From: JAODBQ01 sp047602055
Lineage (GTDB): Bacteria > Actinomycetota > Acidimicrobiia > Acidimicrobiales > Ilumatobacteraceae
NCBI GenBank assembly: GCA_047602055.1
Contig: JASGIG010000001.1
Span: 2,914,001-2,978,000, forward strand
DNA: 64,000 bases
Direction: 5' to 3'
In this document: positions 59,465 to 64,000 of the stretch, one piece after another
How positions within the stretch are numbered: the stretch's first letter is position 1
How the letters are laid out: every line of letters begins with the position of its first letter
The notes under the pieces: model-generated
What the model was told of the DNA's origin: nothing
Databases searched by the model: none
Seen by the model: the letters and a program-made list of their open reading frames with translations, nothing else
Made by a program: the position numbers and the translations under genes

Positions 59465-60696
59465 TCAAGCGGTGGCGGTGGCCGCGGCGTTCAGGGTGTC
59501 GACGATGCGGTCGATCTGTTCGTCGGTGATCACCAGCGGCGGGCAGAACGTCAGCGAGTCGGTGTTGATCGCCCGGCAGATGACGCCGCTCGCCAGCATC
59601 CGGTCACGGATCGCCACGGCGTCCTGGTCGGGGCGCAGGCCGGCAGCCCACATCGCCCCGTCGCCGCGAGCGTGGTCGATGACGCCGTCGGCCGCCAGCG
59701 CCTGGAGCCCGTCCGCCAGCCGCGAACCGGCGTGCACGGCGCGGGCGACGAGACCCTCGTCGCGGATGATCTGCAGGTTGCGCAAACCGGCGGCGCACGC
59801 CGCGGCATGTCCCGAGTAGGTGAACCCGTGGCGGAGGAAGAACGCCGGGTCGGCCTCCAGCGCGGCACGCGGCGCGGCGCCGACGAACACGCCGCCGAGC
59901 GGCTGGTAGCCCGACGTGACCGCCTTGGCGAACGTCACCAGGTCGGGGCGAACGTCGTAGCGGTGGGCGGCGAACCAGTGGCCGAGGCGGCCGAAGCCGG
60001 TGATCACCTCGTCGAACACGAGGTACGCGCCGTGCTGATCGCACAGCCGGCGCAGCGTCGTCAGGTAGCCCTCCGGCGGCGGGAAGATGCCGGCCGCGCC
60101 CTGCACCGGTTCGGTGACCACCGCGGCCACCTCGTCGCCGCGCGACGCCATCAGCGCAGCGAGCGCCTCGACGTCGTCGGCGGGCACCTGGACGACGTCG
60201 TCGACGAACGGCCCGAAGTTCTCCTTGTTCGGGGCGATGCCCTGCGCGCTCGGTGCCGCCGTAGGCGACGCCGTGGTAGCCGCGCGCCCGGGAGATGATC
60301 AGCTTGCGCTGCGGCTGGCCGGCCTGCACGTGGGCGATGCGGACGAGCTTCATCATCGAGTCGATCGCCTCGCTGCCCGAGCAGCACAGGAACACGCGGC
60401 TGCCCGGCATCGGGCCGATCTCGACGAGCTGCTCGGCCAGGCGGTCCGCCGGCTCGTTGGTGAACGGGTCGAAGCACGAGTACGCCTCGATCGTACGGAT
60501 CTGCTCGGCGACGGCGTCGGCGATCTCGGCGCGCCCGTGGCCGACGTTGCAGTACCACAGGCTGGCCATCCCGTCGATCAGCTCGTTGCCCTGCTCGTCC
60601 CACACGAGCGGCGCCCGAGCCGCGCACGATGCGCACGAAGCTGGCGCGGGTCGGCTTGGCGTACGGATGCAGGAACGCCGGCGTGTCAGTGCCCAT
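59465..60696 (-). CDS. class III (omega) aminotransferase (two frame-shifts, near 60248 and 60615)
   Basis: ATG 60696: MGTDTPAFLHPYAKPTRASF. Two single-base insertions split it: one at CCCGAGCC (60614-60621), correcting to GSA-PLVWDEQGNELIDGMASL, one at CGCGCTC (60245-60251), correcting to YGGT-SAQGIAPNKENFGPFV. The joined protein (~410 residues) has the PLP signature LVFDEVITGFGRLG and catalytic Lys in LVTFAKAVTSGYQPLGGVFV. Likely transaminates amines or beta-alanine/GABA-type substrates, possibly with the nearby glutamine synthetase-like enzyme. Confidence 0.82.
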
Positions 60697-60748
60697 GTGC
60701 GGGGACGGTACCGGACGAGCCGCCTACACTCCGGCGCAAGGAGGTGGC

Positions 60749-62105
60749 GTGGCCCAACCGCAGATGAGGACGAGCGCCGAGCCCGGTGCGCCGTCCAACG
60801 CCGCGACGTTCGGTCAGCTCGCCGGGGGATGGATCGGCCGGCTCACCGCCGGTCGCGGCTCGACGCCGTTCCGCCTCCGAGCCGCGCTGCTCGTGACGAT
60901 CCTGTTCGCCGTCGTGTTCGCCGTGCTCGGCGCCTACGGCGTCGGCAAGCGCCGCTCGTCGATCGACGCCACGAACCACGCCGCGAGCCAGTTGCTGCAG
61001 CTGCAGGACATCCGCGTCGCCGTCGTCCAGGCCGACTCGCTGGCCAGCCGGCTGTACCTCACCGGTGGCGCCGAGGACCCGGCGTCGCGCCAGGCCTACG
61101 TCGGGTTCATCGACCAGGCCTCCACCGAGCTGGCCGCGGTCGCCCTGCAGCTCGACCTCGGCTCGGCGAGCTCGCAGGCGTTGGAGGCCGCCAACGCCGG
61201 GCTCAGCCGCTACACCGGCCTGATCGAGCAGGCCCGGGCGAACAATCGTCAGGGCTTCCCGGTCGGCGCGGCGTACCAGCGCGAGGCCAACAGCGTCGTC
61301 GGCCAGATCGTCACCCAGCTGCGCGTCGTCGAGCAGAGCCGAGCGCGACACGGTCGACGACGAGCTGGCCGCCGGGCACCGCGCCGGGGCGTGGCTGACC
61401 CTCGCCGGGGTGGTGCTCGTCGCCGTCCTCGTGCTCGCCGGCCTGTGGCTGTCGCGGCGCTTCCGGCGGTGGATCAACATCCCGCTCGGCGTCGGGCTCG
61501 TCGCCGTCGTCGTGGTGCTCGTCGCCGGACTGGCGACGCAGGGCACGGCGATCAACCGCACCGACGACGCCGTCGCCGGCTCGCTGACCACCGCCGACCT
61601 CGTCGCCCAGGCCCGGGCCGCGGCGTTCGACGCCCAGTCGCAGGAGGCGCTGACGCTGATCAACCGTGGCAACGGGACGGCGAACGAGGCCAAGTGGGCT
61701 GACGCATCGGCGATCGTCGACGGCGCGCTCGGCGAGGCGTGCGCCCGCGGCAGCGACGCCTGTGGTCTACGTGACACGTGGGCCGAGTACGTCACCGGGC
61801 ACCAGCACATCCGCGAGCTCGACGACGGCGGCGACTGGGACAGCGCGGTGGCGCTCAGCCTCGGCCACGCGTACGGCAGCTCGACGGTCAGCGGCGACGA
61901 CCTCACCGTGACCACGAAGCCGTTCACGGAGCTCGCCGGCACCAGCCAGGACGTCGTCCGCACGAGCAGTGCAGCGGTGACAGCAGCGCTCGACGACGCC
62001 ACGAACGGGTTGTCGCTGATGCGCGCCCTGGTGTTCATCGCCGGGATCTTCGTGATCCTCCTGGCCGTGGTCGGCTTCGGGCAGCGGTTGCGGGAGTACC
62101 GATGA
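60749..62105 (+). CDS. GlnX-like membrane sensor protein (frame-shifted near 61340)
   Basis: GTG 60749 follows AAGGAGGTGGC, a strong site. Topology: helix ~45-65 (ALLVTILFAVVFAVLGAYGV), an extracytoplasmic helical domain, two helices (LTLAGVVLVAVLVLAGLWL; LGVGLVAVVVVLVAGLA), a second extracytoplasmic domain with two Cys, a final helix (ALVFIAGIFVILLAVVGF). Frame breaks at AGCCGAGCGCG (61338-61347); dropping one C gives VVEQSERDTVDDELAAG. Gene order with a GlnH-like lipoprotein matches the mycobacterial glnX-glnH-pknG amino-acid-sensing operon. Confidence 0.7.
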
Positions 62106-63127
62106 GGCGCCGCCTCGCCCTGGCCGTCGCGGCCGTCGCCGTGCTCGGCGCGTGCTCCGGCGACGTCAGCCTGCCGTCGGCGATCGAGGCCCCGACGACG
62201 GCCGCGACGACGGCCGCGACGACGACCTCGCTGCCGCCGGACACGTCAGGGTGCGTCGACGATCCGAAGTCGGCGGACTACAACGCCACCCGGTCCTACG
62301 AGCCCGGGCCGTTGCCGTCACCGGGGGCGATGCCGGCGGGCTCGACGATGGCGACGATCTTCGAGAACGGCAAGCTGCGCGTCGGCGTGTCGGCGGACAC
62401 CCTGCTGTTCGGCTATCGCAACCCGCTCAGCGGCACGATCGAGGGCTTCGACATCGACATGCTCACGTACGTCGCCCAGGCGATCTTCGGCGGCACGCAC
62501 GACGAAGCCCGTGCGCGCCTCGACGTCAAGGTCATCACCTACGCCCAGCGCCTGCCGTCGCTGCAGAGCGGCGCGGTCGACCTCGTCGCCCACACGATGA
62601 CGATCAACTGCCGTCGCTGGCAGCAGATCGCCTTCTCCAGCGAGTACCTCGCCGCCGGCCAGCGCGTCCTGGTCAAGTCCGGCAGCGGGTTCACCGGCAT
62701 CGACTCGCTGGTCGCCGCCAAGGCCACGGTCTGCGCCCCGGAGGGCAGCACGAACCTCGACGAGCTGTCGAAGCCCGAGTACAGCGGGTTGGAGCTGATC
62801 GTGCGGCCCGACATCACCGACTGCCTGGTGGCCATGCAGCAGGGCGAGGCCGACGCGGCGAGCGGCGACGACACGGTGCTTGCCGGCTTCGCCGCCCAGG
62901 ACCCGACGACCGAGGTGGTCGGCGACCGGTTCACCTTCGAGCCGTACGGCATCGGCGTCAACGCCGACCAGCGCGATCTCGTCGAGCTCGTCAACGGCGT
63001 CCTCGAACAGGTGCGCACCAACGGCGATTGGAAGGCGTCGTACGAGAGGTGGCTGGTGCCGACGTTGACCAAGGACGCCGCCGACATCCCCGCGCCGCCC
63101 GCCGCCCAGTACGAGCGCGGCTCATGA
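62102..63127 (+). CDS. GlnH-like substrate-binding lipoprotein (amino-acid sensing)
   Basis: 341 residues, ATGA overlap with the membrane sensor. Signal MRRRLALAVAAVAVLGAC with lipobox LGAC, a Thr-rich linker, then a family-3 binding domain: GKLRVGVSADTLLFGYRNPL, IEGFDIDMLTYVAQAIFG, DLVAHTMTINCRRWQQIAFS SEYL and an extra Cys pair. In mycobacteria GlnH binds Asp/Glu/Asn and signals through GlnX to kinase PknG instead of feeding a transporter; lack of permease genes here supports that role. Confidence 0.78.
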   Translation: MRRRLALAVAAVAVLGACSGDVSLPSAIEAPTTAATTAATTTSLPPDTSGCVDDPKSADYNATRSYEPGPLPSPGAMPAGSTMATIFENGKLRVGVSADTLLFGYRNPLSGTIEGFDIDMLTYVAQAIFGGTHDEARARLDVKVITYAQRLPSLQSGAVDLVAHTMTINCRRWQQIAFSSEYLAAGQRVLVKSGSGFTGIDSLVAAKATVCAPEGSTNLDELSKPEYSGLELIVRPDITDCLVAMQQGEADAASGDDTVLAGFAAQDPTTEVVGDRFTFEPYGIGVNADQRDLVELVNGVLEQVRTNGDWKASYERWLVPTLTKDAADIPAPPAAQYERGS

Positions 63128-63175
63128 GCGAGCGCAGCGAGCGACCAGATGTCATGGTGCGGTTGGGTCATCGGC
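63124..63175 (+). repeat. dispersed repeat family C, copy 2
   Basis: ATGAGCGAGCGCAGCGAGCG ACCAGATGTCATGGTG, overlapping the GlnH-like stop and ending ~30 bases before the next start. Similar to 55519-55563. Confidence 0.5.
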
Positions 63176-63203
63176 GAACCGTGGCCGAAGGCGAGGTGCG
63201 CCA

Positions 63204-64000
63204 GTGAGCGTTGCCGTCCCCGAGGCCGCGCAGATGCGGGCCAAGCTCGCCGAGTGGACCGCGTGGCTGGATCGTCAGACGGACCGGCTGCTGGCGCTCG
63301 ACGAGCGGGCGAAGATGTCGGGGACCGCCGCCGATCAGGGCGACGTGGCCGCGGCGTTCGTCGCTCGGAAGGCGATCGGCGACCGGCTCGCAGCGGTCGA
63401 GCCGCTGATCGACAAGAACCGTCGCGAGGCGTCGGCGCTGATGGCCAAGCCGGTCACCGACGCACTCGGCGGGCCGGTCGGCAAGGACATCGACGACGCC
63501 GCCCGCCTGCTGGAGGCGATCGTCGGCGCGGTCGAGCAGCGCCTCGACGTCGCCGAGCAGCGCCAGGAGGTCGACGTCGCCAAGTCGCAGGCGATCGAGG
63601 CCGATCTGCAGGTGGCCGAGCGGCTGGCGCGTGAGCTGGGGGAGCAGGTCAACCAGGTGGCCCTGCTGCGCCAGCAGCAGGCTGCACGGCGCGACCTCGA
63701 CGGCGTCGCCGTGACGGCGAAGAAGGTCCGTGCCGCCCTGGAGCAGAACGACCGCGAGCGCCAGCGGATCCTGGCCTCGTTCTCCGTCGCCGCCGACCGC
63801 ATCCAGCGCCTCGCCGACCGCGAGCGCGACGTGCGCGAATTGCAGGCGCGTTGCGTCGACAAGATCCTGCGCGCCCCCCGGCTGGCGGTGCCGTCGGTCG
63901 CCGCGCTCGGCGGCGGGCCCGATCCGGCGCAGGTCGCGGCCATGCCGTGGAAGGCAGCGCGGGCGCAGATCGAACCGTTCGTCGACAAGCTCGACCGCGT
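63204..64000 (+). CDS. coiled-coil protein, C-terminus beyond window
   Basis: Open from GTG 63204 to the window end (265+ residues). MSVAVPEAAQMRAKLAEWTA; long heptad-rich helices (VEQRLDVAEQRQEVDVAKSQ, LARELGEQVNQVALLRQQQA, RIQRLADRERDVRELQARCV). No signal peptide or membrane span in the visible part, so cytoplasmic. Position third in the sensor operon, where mycobacteria carry pknG, suggests a signalling partner or scaffold; a kinase domain is not visible here. Confidence 0.65.
   Translation, partial: MSVAVPEAAQMRAKLAEWTAWLDRQTDRLLALDERAKMSGTAADQGDVAAAFVARKAIGDRLAAVEPLIDKNRREASALMAKPVTDALGGPVGKDIDDAARLLEAIVGAVEQRLDVAEQRQEVDVAKSQAIEADLQVAERLARELGEQVNQVALLRQQQAARRDLDGVAVTAKKVRAALEQNDRERQRILASFSVAADRIQRLADRERDVRELQARCVDKILRAPRLAVPSVAALGGGPDPAQVAAMPWKAARAQIEPFVDKLDR

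Noticed and set aside
1..64000. CRISPR array, prophage or insertion sequence
   Set aside because: No regularly spaced repeats, phage structural genes, transposases or long terminal inverted repeats were seen.

Overview
High-GC actinobacterial chromosome segment with no phage, IS element or CRISPR array visible. Mycothiol-type and actinobacterial markers (an Rv2466c-like DsbA protein, CarD, monomeric isocitrate dehydrogenase, HTH-fused citrate synthase, a GlnX/GlnH-like pair, F420/LLM and P450 enzymes) and the order rbfA-truB-ribF-rpsO-pnp-M16 peptidase-dapB and dapA-rnj-ftsK-rimO-pgsA-cinA fit an actinomycete. The dispersed intergenic repeats and overall gene set make an Acidimicrobiia/Ilumatobacter-like organism my best guess (inference).

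Layout. 1-3.4 kb: P450 (cut by the window edge), divergent TetR with an operator palindrome, GMC oxidoreductase. 3.5-14.8 kb: tRNA-Ser, translation and RNA genes (rbfA, truB, ribF, rpsO, pnp), an M16 peptidase and dapB, interrupted by a reverse-strand pair: a chorismate mutase/HPPD-like fusion and an orphan substrate-binding lipoprotein. 15.1-22.5 kb: a tightly overlapping exopolysaccharide operon (GT2, GT4, pyruvyl transferase, a flippase-mannosyltransferase fusion, a cellulose-synthase-like GT2). 22.7-28.6 kb: tpx, a VTT-like membrane protein, a polar amino-acid ABC transporter whose permease carries a CD225/dispanin-like N-terminus, and a TetR/diiron protein pair. 28.7-31.6 kb: ECF sigma factor with a membrane anti-sigma-like partner, and a GNAT. 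31.7-45.1 kb: icd, a trans-aconitate methyltransferase-like gene, a wHTH regulator, dapA, rnj, lipoprotein, ftsK, rimO, pgsA, cinA, tRNA-Arg. 45.1-46.4 kb: a small AT-richer islet with an alpha carbonic anhydrase. 46.5-50.4 kb: carD, a 2OG oxygenase and two divergent citrate-synthase-fold genes. 50.5-60.7 kb: accessory metabolism (glutamine synthetase-like enzyme, SDR, fructosamine-kinase-like, HIBADH, P450, LLM oxidoreductase, class III aminotransferase). 60.7-64 kb: a GlnX/GlnH-like amino-acid sensing operon running off the edge.

Two window-wide patterns stand out. First, at least three families of short dispersed repeats occupy gene boundaries. Family A lies directly in front of start codons in five of six copies, always in the same orientation, and keeps open a small reading frame that in three copies ends on or one base before the next gene's start codon. 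Family B begins right at stop codons and carries a hairpin. A third family is a GATTCGAGATG palindrome. Second, nine otherwise good genes or gene parts are broken by what look like single-base insertions, all at an AGC/GCT core (often GAGCTC or GAGCGCG). This suggests a motif-linked sequencing artefact or a real mutational hotspot. Functional calls come from reading the sequence and recalling families; no searches were run.
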